From Pseudomonas putida (GTDB lineage Bacteria; Pseudomonadota; Gammaproteobacteria; Pseudomonadales; Pseudomonadaceae), in NCBI RefSeq assembly GCF_028682635.1, contig NZ_JANHLK010000006.1, forward strand, positions 186,001 through 250,000: a DNA stretch of 64,000 nt, written 5' to 3'. A program made the position numbers and the translations under genes. The notes below the pieces were generated by a model. The model was not told the origin of the DNA. It was given only the letters and a program-made list of their open reading frames with translations, and made no database searches. Shown one piece after another: positions 1 through 8,534 of this stretch (within the stretch, counting starts at the first letter, position 1; every line of letters starts with the position of its first letter).

Positions 1-1
1 G

Positions 2-76
2 TTCAACCGCGCCGGGCAACTGGTGGCTTCGGTCACTCAGGAAGGCCTGATTCGCCATCGCAAGGATTGGGCATGA
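2..76 (+). CDS. tesB: Acyl-CoA thioesterase II, C-terminal end only (partial)
   Basis: Only the last 24 codons lie in the window. They read as a terminal beta-strand ending in GQLVASVTQEGLIRHRK, which resembles the C-terminal strand of the second hot-dog domain of TesB-type thioesterases. These enzymes hydrolyse acyl-CoA to free fatty acid and CoA in the cytoplasm. The TGA stop overlaps the ATG of the following HAD gene, so the two are translationally coupled. The family call rests on this short tail alone; the catalytic residues lie outside the window. Confidence 0.6.
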   Translation, partial: FNRAGQLVASVTQEGLIRHRKDWA

Positions 77-666
77 GCCTGGCCGAGGTGCGCCATTGGG
101 TGTTCGACATGGACGGCACCCTGACGGTGGCGGTGCATGATTTCGCGGCGATTCGCGTAGCGTTGGCGATCCCGCCTGAAGACGACATCCTCACGCATCT
201 GGCGGCACTGCCCGCCGAAGAAGCCAGTGCCAAACACGCCTGGCTGCTCGAGCACGAACGCGATCTGGCGCTGGGCTCGAAACCGGCACCGGGGGCGGTG
301 GAGCTGGTGCGTGAATTGGCTGGCCGCGGGTATCGCCTGGGGATCCTCACGCGCAATGCTCGCGAACTCGCGCATGTCACGCTGGAGGCTATCGGCCTGG
401 CTGACTGCTTCGCCGTGGAGGATGTGCTGGGCCGCGATGAAGCGCCACCCAAGCCCCATCCTGGTGGATTGCTGAAGCTGGCCGAAGCCTGGAAGGTGTC
501 GGCCAGCGAGATGGTGATGGTCGGTGATTACCGGTTTGACCTTGATTGCGGTCGCGCGGCAGGAGCGCGGACGGTGTTGGTCAACCTGCCGGATAATCCG
601 TGGCCTGAGCTGACCGATTGGCATGCGGCGGATTGTGTCGCCTTGCGGCAGATGCTCTTGGCTTGA
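73..666 (+). CDS. HAD-superfamily hydrolase (phosphatase/phosphoglycolate-phosphatase-like)
   Basis: A 197-residue cytoplasmic HAD hydrolase of subfamily IA. Motif I is DMDGT with the nucleophile and acid/base aspartates at residues 12 and 14. Motif II is the ILTRNA strand, and motif III/IV is a K-P-H segment followed by GDYRFD. These residues form the Asp-phosphoenzyme machinery that dephosphorylates small phospho-metabolites. The start is the ATG overlapping the upstream tesB stop; a TTG two codons earlier is also open but less likely. The substrate cannot be read from the sequence. It is probably in one operon with tesB. Confidence 0.85.
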   Translation: MSLAEVRHWVFDMDGTLTVAVHDFAAIRVALAIPPEDDILTHLAALPAEEASAKHAWLLEHERDLALGSKPAPGAVELVRELAGRGYRLGILTRNARELAHVTLEAIGLADCFAVEDVLGRDEAPPKPHPGGLLKLAEAWKVSASEMVMVGDYRFDLDCGRAAGARTVLVNLPDNPWPELTDWHAADCVALRQMLLA

Positions 667-679
667 TTTGTTGAGAGCA

Positions 680-711
680 AAAGATCGCAGCCTGCGGCAG
701 CCCTACAGGGG
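680..711. repeat. Solitary REP-like element
   Basis: AAGATCGCAGCCT followed by GCAGCCCTACAGG. The same words, with small changes, recur in reverse orientation at 14934-14975, so this belongs to a dispersed intergenic repeat family. It sits between the convergent HAD and hydrolase genes. Confidence 0.55.
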
Positions 712-719
712 AATTTCGG

Positions 720-1676
720 TTACGGGAACAACGCCTGTTGTCCTTGCGGTGATGTAAACATTCCGTCCCCGTTATGCCCGACCCCGGGCACTTCAATCAG
801 TTGCTGCTGCAACCCCTGGGGTTGCAGGCGCTTCAGATAATTGAAGTAGTAGCGCCCGCGGGCCAATCGATTCGGACCCTGGGCCTTTGCCTCACAGCTT
901 TTGTCCAAGGCTGGATGATTGGGATCGACGTCCTGCTGCCCCAGCAGATAAACGATGTTGCGCTTGAGGTACTTTTCCTGCAGCAGGGCGGCAGTTTGTC
1001 CTTCTGCGTAGGCAGGCATATCCGTCAGCCCGTACTTCCAGCGGTTGAATTGCGGACAGCCTGCATGATTGAAGGCCACTGGCCGACGCTCATCGAAATA
1101 GGTGTAGGAAGAGGGGTTGGCGACGACATAGCGCAGCTGCACACCGGCGGCTTCCAGGGCCGACTTGTCGTGACCCAGCAGGGCGTAGCGCTGAACCACC
1201 TGAGCGCCTCCCGAGTGACCGGCAATGACGATGTGCTTCAAATCCGGAAACTGCTGACGATCACCCAGGCGAGCGATGATTTCGTCCAGCGCGTCGTAGG
1301 AACTCAGGCGAAAGGGTGCGGTGGATTCACCGCCAGCCATCCACTCATTGCCCTGCCAGCGCAGGACGGTGTCCGCCACTGGATGCTGCGCAACGTCGGT
1401 TTCATTGAGAAACTGCGGGGCGATCACCAGGGTCGTAGCGCTTTGCCCGGCCAGTTCGGCCGCGCGCGTACCACTCTGCAGATACGTTTGCGCATTGCGC
1501 AAGCGACCATGGACGATGATCAATACCCGCTCGATTTTTGCCGGGGCACGGCTGATGCCCACCGCGATTTCACCGGATTTCAACAGCAGGCGCCCGGGGC
1601 TGAGTTCCTTGACCGCGTGCTCGGCGGCCTGGGACGTTGCGCATGTGAACAGTACGACTAACCACCACTTCTTCAT
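720..1676 (-). CDS. Secreted alpha/beta hydrolase
   Basis: A 318-residue protein with an N-terminal signal peptide (MKKWWLVVLFTCATSQA, cleavage around residue 17), so it is probably periplasmic. The alpha/beta-hydrolase core shows the oxyanion HG (residues 56-57), a nucleophile elbow GHSGG with Ser155, an acid in the GQQDVDPN segment and a late histidine in GVGHNGDG. Members of this group are esterase- or PHB-depolymerase-like, but nothing here fixes the substrate. The ATG follows the TAG of the upstream zinc peptidase gene with no gap, which implies co-transcription and coupled translation. Confidence 0.8.
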   Translation of the reverse strand: MKKWWLVVLFTCATSQAAEHAVKELSPGRLLLKSGEIAVGISRAPAKIERVLIIVHGRLRNAQTYLQSGTRAAELAGQSATTLVIAPQFLNETDVAQHPVADTVLRWQGNEWMAGGESTAPFRLSSYDALDEIIARLGDRQQFPDLKHIVIAGHSGGAQVVQRYALLGHDKSALEAAGVQLRYVVANPSSYTYFDERRPVAFNHAGCPQFNRWKYGLTDMPAYAEGQTAALLQEKYLKRNIVYLLGQQDVDPNHPALDKSCEAKAQGPNRLARGRYYFNYLKRLQPQGLQQQLIEVPGVGHNGDGMFTSPQGQQALFP

Positions 1677-2570
1677 CTACAGATTTTTCGCCGCAAAGGT
1701 ATCGCACTGGCCAACCTGGCCCTGGGCGAATCCGGTTTTGAACCAGCGCACCCGTTGCGCTGACGTACCATGGGTAAACGAGTCCGGCACCACGCGGCCC
1801 TGACCCTGTTGCTGCAAGCGATCGTCGCCAATGGCGTTCGCCGCGTTCAATGCTTCTTCAATGTCGCCCGGCTCCAGCCAGTTCAGGCGCTTCTGCGCGT
1901 TGTTGGCCCAGACCCCGGCCAGGCAGTCCGCTTGCAGCTCCTGGCGCACCAGCAAGCCGCCATCGCCTTCCATCTGCCGGCCTTGCTGGCGGGCGACCTG
2001 CATCTTCGCCGAAACGCCGAGCAAGGTTTGAACATGGTGTCCGACTTCGTGAGCGATCACGTAGGCCTGGGCGAAATCGCCCGCGGCCGCAAAGCGTTGG
2101 GACATCTCCTGGAAGAAGCCCATGTCCAGATAGACCTTCTGGTCTGCGGGGCAATAGAAGGGGCCGGTCGCCGAGGTTGCCAGCCCGCAGGCCGAATTGA
2201 CCCGGTTGCTGAACAGCACCAGGGTCGGATCCTTGTACTGCCGGTCCGCCTGCTGGAAAATCTGCCGCCAGGTGTCCTCGGTATCACCGAGGATCGAGCG
2301 GACGAACTCGGCCCCTTCGTCATTGGCCGGTGGCGCCTTGCGCGTCTGTGACGTGGTCGGCGCCGATTGTTCACTCATCTGCCCGGTCAATTGTCCGAGG
2401 ATCTGCAGCGGGTCCTGGCCGGTGATCCAGCCGATGCCGACGATCAGCAGGATCGCCGTCAGGCTCAGGCCCTTGCCGCCACCAAAACGCATCCCGCCGC
2501 CACCGCCGCCGACATCATCGCCACGGGCATCGACCACGTTGTCGCTGCGTCGGCCTTTTTTCCATAGCAT
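1677..2570 (-). CDS. ypfJ: YpfJ-family neutral zinc metallopeptidase (copy 1)
   Basis: A 297-residue membrane-anchored putative zinc peptidase. After a charged start and a Gly-rich linker (residues 21-33) there is one transmembrane segment at about 36-52, then the peptidase domain. HEVGHH (His174, Glu175, His178) is the zinc/catalytic motif. Cys128 and Cys140 frame the conserved GPFYCP segment and may form a disulfide in the periplasm. The family is widespread and its substrate is unknown. The gene lies downstream of a paralogue in the same orientation and directly abuts the hydrolase gene. Confidence 0.85.
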   Translation of the reverse strand: MLWKKGRRSDNVVDARGDDVGGGGGGMRFGGGKGLSLTAILLIVGIGWITGQDPLQILGQLTGQMSEQSAPTTSQTRKAPPANDEGAEFVRSILGDTEDTWRQIFQQADRQYKDPTLVLFSNRVNSACGLATSATGPFYCPADQKVYLDMGFFQEMSQRFAAAGDFAQAYVIAHEVGHHVQTLLGVSAKMQVARQQGRQMEGDGGLLVRQELQADCLAGVWANNAQKRLNWLEPGDIEEALNAANAIGDDRLQQQGQGRVVPDSFTHGTSAQRVRWFKTGFAQGQVGQCDTFAAKNL

Positions 2571-2717
2571 GTGGGAATCCTCTGATGTTGCGGGTAAAGA
2601 ACCGTGGGATGAGTGTTGCTGCAGAGTAGGAGCGGCGCCAGTCCGGTCGTCAGACAGCCGGGAGCGGCAGCGGTTCTATCAGGCGGCGACATTAGGGGCT
2701 TCATTGACGGGCGGGTA

Positions 2718-3587
2718 TCACAGGACATCGGCAGTGAAGGTGTCACAGGTCTCTGGCAGGCCCGAGGCAAATCCTGTCTTGAACCAGTTCACGCGCTGGC
2801 GGGAAGTACCGTGGCTGAATGTCTCCGGTCGAACCTTGGCATTTCGCGAAGCTTGCAGTTGGTCGTCACCGAACATTGCCGCGGCATGCAGGGCGGCTTC
2901 GATATCACCCGGCTCCATCCAGTCCAGGCGCTGTTGCGCATGGTGCGCCCAGACTCCGGCCAGGCAATCGGCCTGCAACTCCGCACGGACCTCCAGTCCG
3001 CCATCGCCGCTGACCGGTTGTTGTTCGAGCAAGGCTTTTTCGAAAGGTTCGGACAGTCCCAGTTCAAGCTGCACGTGATGCCCGATTTCGTGCGCGATGA
3101 TATAAGCCCGCGCGAAGTCACCGACCACTGCAAACTGCTGCTCCAGTTTGTTGAAAAAGCCGAGGTCGAGATACACCTGTTGATTGCTCGGGCAATAGAA
3201 CGGGCCACTGCTGGAGCTGGCGAAACCACAGCCGGAGACCACGCCGTTTTCGAACAGCGTCAAGGTGGGTAGCGGGTAGTCTCGGCCCATTTGCGCAAAC
3301 AGTTGTTGCCAGGTGTCTTCGGTATCGCCCAGCACCGACTGGACAAACATCAGCTGCAGATCTTCTTCAGGCTCGACCGATGGTTGAGGGAGGGGGTGGT
3401 TCAGGGTGTACGAGGGCGCGGGCGCAATGACGTCCGCTGGCGTGTCCAGTGTCGAATAGAGTCCTGCGCCGGCCAGGGCGACGGCGGCCAGTCCGGCAGC
3501 CAGTGTTGTCCCTGTAAGTGTGCGGGCATCCTTGCCCTGGCGAGTGTCGTTCACGTTTTTGCTGCGTCTTGCCTTGTTCCATAGCAT
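2718..3587 (-). CDS. YpfJ-family neutral zinc metallopeptidase (copy 2)
   Basis: A 289-residue paralogue of the next gene downstream. It shares the MLW-K-RRS-NV start, one transmembrane segment (about residues 27-46), a Cys120/Cys132 pair around GPFYCP and the zinc motif HEIGHH (His166, Glu167, His170). It has a Pro-rich periplasmic linker (about 50-72) where copy 1 has a Gln/Thr-rich one, so the domains match and the stalks differ. All catalytic residues are present. The gap between the copies is 147 bp with no terminator, so they may be co-transcribed. Confidence 0.85.
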   Translation of the reverse strand: MLWNKARRSKNVNDTRQGKDARTLTGTTLAAGLAAVALAGAGLYSTLDTPADVIAPAPSYTLNHPLPQPSVEPEEDLQLMFVQSVLGDTEDTWQQLFAQMGRDYPLPTLTLFENGVVSGCGFASSSSGPFYCPSNQQVYLDLGFFNKLEQQFAVVGDFARAYIIAHEIGHHVQLELGLSEPFEKALLEQQPVSGDGGLEVRAELQADCLAGVWAHHAQQRLDWMEPGDIEAALHAAAMFGDDQLQASRNAKVRPETFSHGTSRQRVNWFKTGFASGLPETCDTFTADVL

Positions 3588-3735
3588 GTTGGCGGTCTCT
3601 CATAGATGGGTGGGGCGTGTAGCGCCGGGTCTATGAATAACCGCACTGGCCAAGGCGTGTGGGTGAAATGTGTAAGGTTTGGTAAGCCACAGTCATTGCG
3701 ACGGGTGTCGCACATCAAAAGTGGCCTTTTCGCGG

Positions 3736-4569
3736 TTATCGATCGAACGCGTCCCACACGGGCGCAAAGTCCGGACTGACTTGCCTCTCACGCTTGGACA
3801 AGCCGGCAATCAGCGCACGATCCTGATCATCCAGATTGACTGCGAACGCTTCCAGGTTGGCTATTTGGTTGGCCTTGCTGCTGGCCTTGGGGATGGCGGC
3901 CACGTTCGGTTGATCCAGCAGCCACTTGAGTGCGACCTGGGTCGGCAGTACTCCGTGTCTGGCAGCAATTTGCTGGATAGCCGGAACATCCGAGACCTTG
4001 TTGCGTGCCAGCGGCGAATAAGCTGTCAGTGCCAGGTCATTTTGACGGGCGTAGTCCAGCAGTGCGTTTTGTCCGAGCAGCACGTGGTATTCCACCTGAA
4101 TGGCTGACAGCGGTGCGCCCAGTTCCTCGACCACTTTGCGCAGCAGGGGCAGCGGGAAATTCGCCACGCCGATGTTGCGCGCCAACCCCTGTTCCTTGAA
4201 GGACACCAGGGTTTCGATCGTGCGCGGCAAGTCCCAATCGGTGCCGGGCCAGTGGATCATGAAGAGGTCAATGTAATCGCTGTGCAGAGCCTTGAGGCTG
4301 CGGTCCATGGAATGGCGCATGGCATCGGGTTGCAGCTGGTCCCACCAGACTTTGCTGGTGACGTGGATCTGTTCACGGGGTGTGGGGCTATTCAACAGTG
4401 CCTGACCGACAGCGTCCTCATTGTTGTAGGCCGCAGCGGTATCGACGTGGCGATAACCCAGTGCCAGGGCCTGTTCCACGGCCCGGGTGCATTCTTCACC
4501 GAGCATTGGCCAGGTGCCGAGGCCGAGCTTGGGCATGTTCAAGCCCTGTGCGTTAACGATGTGTTGCAT
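3736..4569 (-). CDS. Aldo/keto reductase, DkgB-like
   Basis: A 277-residue AKR with the complete catalytic tetrad: Asp43, Tyr48, Lys73 and His106 (in MIHWPG). Length and motifs fit the 2,5-diketo-D-gluconate reductase/methylglyoxal reductase branch, which is NADPH-dependent and cytoplasmic. I chose the ATG at 4569 because AAGGAG lies 7 nt upstream; an earlier in-frame ATG at 4587 lacks this. The gene overlaps the 3' end of the FAD dehydrogenase gene by 17 bp, so it belongs to that unit and to the regulon I infer for the IclR protein. The real substrate is unknown. Confidence 0.85.
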   Translation of the reverse strand: MQHIVNAQGLNMPKLGLGTWPMLGEECTRAVEQALALGYRHVDTAAAYNNEDAVGQALLNSPTPREQIHVTSKVWWDQLQPDAMRHSMDRSLKALHSDYIDLFMIHWPGTDWDLPRTIETLVSFKEQGLARNIGVANFPLPLLRKVVEELGAPLSAIQVEYHVLLGQNALLDYARQNDLALTAYSPLARNKVSDVPAIQQIAARHGVLPTQVALKWLLDQPNVAAIPKASSKANQIANLEAFAVNLDDQDRALIAGLSKRERQVSPDFAPVWDAFDR

Positions 4570-6295
4570 GGTCGATCTCCTTTTCATAAGCGCTGATGCC
4601 GGCGATATGGCGTGCGGCGATGTAGCCGAATGTCAGCGCCGGCCCCAGGTTGATGCCGCCGGCAGGGTAGTGGCCGCCCATGATGCTGGCCATGTCGGCT
4701 CCCGCCGCATACAGGCCGCTGATGGCCTGCCCCGAGTCGTCGAGGACCTGGGCGTGTTGATTGACCTTGAGTCCGGCAAAGGTGCCGAAACAGCCCGGTT
4801 CGACTTTCACGGCATAGAACGGACCTTGTTCGATGGGTGCGACGCAGGGGTTGGGCTGTTGGCGCGCATCCCCCTGTTTGCGGTTGTAGGGCGTTGATCC
4901 GCGGCCGAACTGTGGGTCCTGGCCGTTTTGGGCGTGCCGGTTGTAGTCCGACACGGTGGTGCACAAGCCGATCGGGTCGATGCCGCAGGCTTGGGCCAAT
5001 TCTTCCAGGGTGTTGCCGGTTTTCAGATAACCGCTGCGGATAAAGGACGATAGCGGTACCGGAAACGGCCGGGAAATACCCAGGCCATAACGTCGCTGGA
5101 AGCCATGGCTGCAGATCAGCCAGGACGCCACTTCTTCGCCGGGCGGGGCGCTGGCGACCATGGCCGTCACATAGTCGTAGTAGCCGTTGGCTTCGTTGAC
5201 GAAGCGCTGGCCATTGCTCAGCACGCCGATGATCCCCGGCTTGCCGCGTTCGATGATGTGCGGGAAGTGGCCGCTGCTGCCATCGCGATAGGGCACGCGT
5301 GACACCGGTGCCCAGGCCACAGGCGATGCCTGGTTGGTGTCGACCCGGGCGCCGACGCTCTCGCCCAGTCGCAGGCCATCGCCGGACACGCCGAGGGGCG
5401 GCAGTGCCAGGTGTTCGTGTCCGGTCGGTGTGCGGGGGAACAAGGCCTTACGCCGTTCGATGTCATTGGCGAAACCGCCGGCCGCGAGCACCACCGCCCT
5501 GCGTGCCTTGATGCGGATCGAACCTTTGCCGGTGCGAACGACCGCGCCCTTTACCTGATTGTTCTCGTGCAGCAACTCGGTAACCGGTGCCGACTCCCAC
5601 AGCAACACGCCAAGATCATCGGCGGATTTCGCCAGGCGCGCCACCAGCGCCACGCCGTTGACCAGCTGCATCGCCCGGCCATGCACGGCGAGGTCGAACA
5701 GATGGCGAGTGAAACGCCGGGTAACGTGCCAGGCCGCCGACAACGAGCGGGTCAGGTTGAGAAACGCGGTGAGGTCGGCGCCCGCCATGATCGGCATGCC
5801 CATGAAGGCTGTTTCGCGCATGGTTTTGCGCAGACGCTTGAGCAGCTTGCCGACGTTGCGCGCGTCATAGGGCGCGGCGATCACCGAACGCCCACCGGTG
5901 CCGGCCCCCGGCGTGTCGCCATGAATGTCGGCGATCGCATTGCCGTCGGCAAATTGCAACGAAGTGTGTTGTTCGAAGAACGCCACCATGCGCGGAGCGG
6001 CCTCGAGGAAGGCATCGATCATTGCCGGGTCATACCGGTCGCCCAGTTCGTGTTTCAAGTAAGTGCGTGGCAGTTCAACTTCCTCGACGATACCGGCTCG
6101 TCGGGCCAGGGGGTTGCACGGTACCCAGGCCCAGCCGCCGGACCAGGCGGTGGCACCGCCCAATACCGGGTCTTTTTCCACCACTATCACCTTCAGGCCA
6201 TGCCATGCCGCCGTCACGGCCGTTGCCAGTCCGGCCGCACCGGAGCCGACGATCAGCACATCGCAATCGATGTCGGGAAGGGGTTGGGCAGGCAT
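4553..6295 (-). CDS. FAD-dependent dehydrogenase, 3-ketosteroid-dehydrogenase/fumarate-reductase fold
   Basis: A 580-residue flavoprotein. The N-terminal Rossmann motif GSGAAGLATA (about residues 17-26) binds the FAD ADP moiety and is followed by the acidic strand end VVEKDP. A GG-TAWSGG segment follows, and the C-terminal PAGGINLGPALTFG segment is the second FAD contact typical of the flavocytochrome c/KstD superfamily. These enzymes dehydrogenate or reduce activated C-C bonds. There is no signal peptide or heme site, so it is a cytoplasmic oxidoreductase. It is the first gene of a two-gene unit with an aldo/keto reductase. An IclR-like palindrome lies 27 bp before its ATG, and CGGAG serves as ribosome-binding site. 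The substrate is unknown; a steroid is unlikely given the neighbours. Confidence 0.8.
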   Translation of the reverse strand: MPAQPLPDIDCDVLIVGSGAAGLATAVTAAWHGLKVIVVEKDPVLGGATAWSGGWAWVPCNPLARRAGIVEEVELPRTYLKHELGDRYDPAMIDAFLEAAPRMVAFFEQHTSLQFADGNAIADIHGDTPGAGTGGRSVIAAPYDARNVGKLLKRLRKTMRETAFMGMPIMAGADLTAFLNLTRSLSAAWHVTRRFTRHLFDLAVHGRAMQLVNGVALVARLAKSADDLGVLLWESAPVTELLHENNQVKGAVVRTGKGSIRIKARRAVVLAAGGFANDIERRKALFPRTPTGHEHLALPPLGVSGDGLRLGESVGARVDTNQASPVAWAPVSRVPYRDGSSGHFPHIIERGKPGIIGVLSNGQRFVNEANGYYDYVTAMVASAPPGEEVASWLICSHGFQRRYGLGISRPFPVPLSSFIRSGYLKTGNTLEELAQACGIDPIGLCTTVSDYNRHAQNGQDPQFGRGSTPYNRKQGDARQQPNPCVAPIEQGPFYAVKVEPGCFGTFAGLKVNQHAQVLDDSGQAISGLYAAGADMASIMGGHYPAGGINLGPALTFGYIAARHIAGISAYEKEIDHATHR

Positions 6296-6321
6296 TGATT
6301 GAACTCCGCTGTTTATTATTG

Positions 6322-6336
6322 TGGAATCTGGTTCCA
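6322..6336 (-). promoter_or_regulatory. Putative IclR-family operator, site A
   Basis: A perfect TGGAA-N5-TTCCA palindrome, the symmetry known for IclR-family sites, 27 bp upstream of the FAD dehydrogenase ATG and about 135 bp upstream of the IclR gene start. An almost identical element precedes the Gfo/Idh gene at 7424-7438. Confidence 0.65.
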
Positions 6337-6470
6337 GAAAATATATGAGGGCCGCAGAGAGCCGGCAAGTCGATGCTGAGTAAAGCGGGCGGTTATCGGA
6401 CAGTCAGTTCCAGATTTCGCATTCCTCAGGTTGTCTTCTAGAATCGAGCAAATTTTGCGTGGATACCCCC

Positions 6471-7247
6471 ATGGCCGGCAGTCAGATCGAACGTGTTTTC
6501 AGTGTGCTTGAAAGCCTCACCAGCGACCCTCGCGGCCTGCCGATGCAGGTGCTGGCAGAGCAATTGGACATCCCCAAGAGTGCCACCCACCGCTTGCTGG
6601 TTGAGCTGATCCGGCTCGGCTATGTGCGCCAGAATCCGGAGAACTTGCGTTATCACCTGTCGACCCGGCTGGTGGCGATGGGCTTCCGTTATCTGTCGAG
6701 CAGCGGTGCGGATATCGTGCAGCCGGTGCTCGACCGGTTGGCTCAGGAAACCGGCGAACTGGTGCGCCTGGGGGTCATCGAAGGCGAGCGCCAGACCTGG
6801 ATTGCCAAGTCGCAGGGGGCTCGTTCCGGTCTGCGTTACGACCCGGACATGGGGCGGGATGCGCCGCTGTTCTACACCGCCTCCGGTCATGCCTGGCTGG
6901 CTTGCATGAGCGATGCCGAAGCCTTGTCGCTGGTGGAGCGCCAGGCGGCGGATCGGCCATTGGAGCTGGGCCCGAATGCCCCCAGGTCCAACATTGAATT
7001 GCTTGAACGGTTGCGCCTGGCACGGGAGCAGGGCTACGCCTGTGTCGAGGAAAGTTCGGCGGTGGGTACCTCGGCGATTGCCGCGGTGGTGCGACATCCC
7101 GGTGATGGACGGGTGATCGGCGTGCTCAGCATCGCCGGGCCGAGTGCGCGGCTGCCGGGGGCGCGGCTGCATGAACTGGCGCCGTTGTTGTTGGCGTTTA
7201 CCGATGAGTTGTCGGCGGCGAGTCTGGCGTCAGAGCTATTTCCCTGA
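6471..7247 (+). CDS. IclR-family transcriptional regulator
   Basis: A 258-residue regulator with an N-terminal winged helix-turn-helix (about residues 22-50, including LAEQLDIPKSATHRLL) and a C-terminal effector-binding GAF-like domain (about 75-250), the standard IclR architecture. IclR proteins bind TGGAA/TTCCA-type palindromes and respond to small catabolic metabolites. I chose the ATG at 6471; a GTG four codons earlier is also open. It lies between two divergent transcription units that carry matching palindromes, so it is the obvious regulator of both. The effector is unknown. Confidence 0.9.
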   Translation: MAGSQIERVFSVLESLTSDPRGLPMQVLAEQLDIPKSATHRLLVELIRLGYVRQNPENLRYHLSTRLVAMGFRYLSSSGADIVQPVLDRLAQETGELVRLGVIEGERQTWIAKSQGARSGLRYDPDMGRDAPLFYTASGHAWLACMSDAEALSLVERQAADRPLELGPNAPRSNIELLERLRLAREQGYACVEESSAVGTSAIAAVVRHPGDGRVIGVLSIAGPSARLPGARLHELAPLLLAFTDELSAASLASELFP

Positions 7248-7263
7248 GGCCTGTACAATCCCT

Positions 7264-7351
7264 GTGGGAGCGGGCTTGCTCGCGAATGCGGTGTGTCATG
7301 CAACGGAAATGTTGATTGATACACCCTCTTCGCGAGCAAGCCCGCTCCCAC
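7264..7351. repeat. Paired inverted REP element (GTGGGAGCGGGCTTGCTCGCGA type)
   Basis: Two inverted copies of a GTGGGAGCGGGCTTGC...GCGAA unit separated by about 40 bp, forming a long cruciform/hairpin between the IclR gene and the next promoter. The same unit recurs at 48382-48447 and as one arm at 60162. Confidence 0.85.
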
Positions 7352-7423
7352 ATTTGGCTGGCGTTGAGCTTGCCAAAGCTGTGCGCTGTTCGAACACTTT
7401 CAATGCGTGCTTGTGTAAGAATC

Positions 7424-7438
7424 TGGAACCAGGTTCTA
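7424..7438 (+). promoter_or_regulatory. Putative IclR-family operator, site B
   Basis: TGGAA-N5-TTCTA, one mismatch from site A. The central bases CCAGG also match site A read on the opposite strand (CCAGA). A wider imperfect 20-bp palindrome covers 7419-7438. It lies about 40 bp before the TTG start of the Gfo/Idh gene, where a promoter would sit. Confidence 0.6.
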
Positions 7439-7476
7439 AATTGTTGATTCCAACAATAACACAAGAGGACCGCACC

Positions 7477-8532
7477 TTGAGTTCACCATTGCGTATAGCC
7501 CTGATCGGCACTGGCAACATGGGCCAGCAGCATTACCAGCAGTTGAAAACCCTGACTGAAGCGACCTTGTGCGCCGTGGCCGACCCTGGCCCGCAAGCGC
7601 CGGGCCTCGCGAGAGAATGGGGAGTAGGGTATTTCGCCGATCATCGTCAGATGCTGGAGCAGGCAAAGCCGGAGGCGGTCATTATCGCCAACCCGAATAC
7701 GCTGCACGTCAGCACCGCGCTCGATTGCCTGGCTGCCGGGTTACCAGTGTTGCTGGAAAAGCCGGTGGGTGTGCACCTGGATGAGGCCCGGGAGTTGGTG
7801 GCTGCCTCGAAGTCGAGCGGCGTTCCCGTGCTGGTCGGCCATCATCGACGCCACAACCCGTTGATCGTCCGCGCCCATGAACTTGTCCACAGCGGCGCGT
7901 TGGGCCGGTTGAGCACCGTCACCGCACTCTGGCAATTGCGCAAACCCGACAGTTATTTCGAAACGGCCTGGCGCCGCGAGCCCGGTGCGGGCATGTTGTT
8001 GACCAACTTGATCCACGACCTCGATCTGCTCCGGCATCTGTGCGGCGAAGTGCGCCAGGTGCAGGCCATCACCAGCAACGCCGTGCGCGGGTTTGCCAAC
8101 GAGGATTGCGCGGCCGTGCTGCTGCAATTCGACAACGGTGCGCTGGGCAGCCTGACCGGGTCCGATGCGGTGGCAGCGCCCTGGAGTTGGGAGTTGGGCT
8201 CCGGAGAGAACCCGGTGTATCCACGCCAGGCCGACCAGCCGTGCTATTTGCTGGCGGGAACCGCCGGGGCGCTCAGTATCCCGCAGCTCAAGCACTGGCA
8301 CTACACGCAAGCCGACGGTGGCTGGCATCAACCCCTGGCGTCGACGAACGAGCCTTTCAGTGTCGAACCCGCGCTGCGCTTGCAGTTGCAGCACTTCGTG
8401 CGCGTGGCGCGTGGGCAGGTCGAGCCGCTGGTCAGCGCCGCTGACGCAGCCCGCACCCTGGCGCTGGTCGAGGCGATTCGCCAGGCCGCTGAAACCGGGC
8501 GCGCCTGCGCACCGGCCCTGATCGAGGATTGA
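7477..8532 (+). CDS. Gfo/Idh/MocA-family NAD(P)-dependent oxidoreductase
   Basis: A 351-residue dehydrogenase. The N-terminal Rossmann fold has GTGNMGQQH (about residues 11-19), then the family EKPVG motif (Lys is the catalytic base), and a C-terminal alpha/beta substrate domain with the LIHDLDLLRHL helix. The family oxidises hydroxyls of sugars, cyclitols and their acids. The start appears to be a TTG preceded by AGAGGA 7 nt upstream; the frame is open further upstream but crosses the REP element and operator. It is the first gene of a three-gene unit; the next start codon lies 2 bp after its stop. Confidence 0.85.
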   Translation: MSSPLRIALIGTGNMGQQHYQQLKTLTEATLCAVADPGPQAPGLAREWGVGYFADHRQMLEQAKPEAVIIANPNTLHVSTALDCLAAGLPVLLEKPVGVHLDEARELVAASKSSGVPVLVGHHRRHNPLIVRAHELVHSGALGRLSTVTALWQLRKPDSYFETAWRREPGAGMLLTNLIHDLDLLRHLCGEVRQVQAITSNAVRGFANEDCAAVLLQFDNGALGSLTGSDAVAAPWSWELGSGENPVYPRQADQPCYLLAGTAGALSIPQLKHWHYTQADGGWHQPLASTNEPFSVEPALRLQLQHFVRVARGQVEPLVSAADAARTLALVEAIRQAAETGRACAPALIED

Positions 8533-8534
8533 GC

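Noticed and set aside
6322..7438. Operators reading as lux-box or LysR sites
   Set aside because: The TGGAA-N5-TTCCA symmetry and the IclR gene between them fit IclR better; there is no LysR T-N11-A or lux-box pattern.
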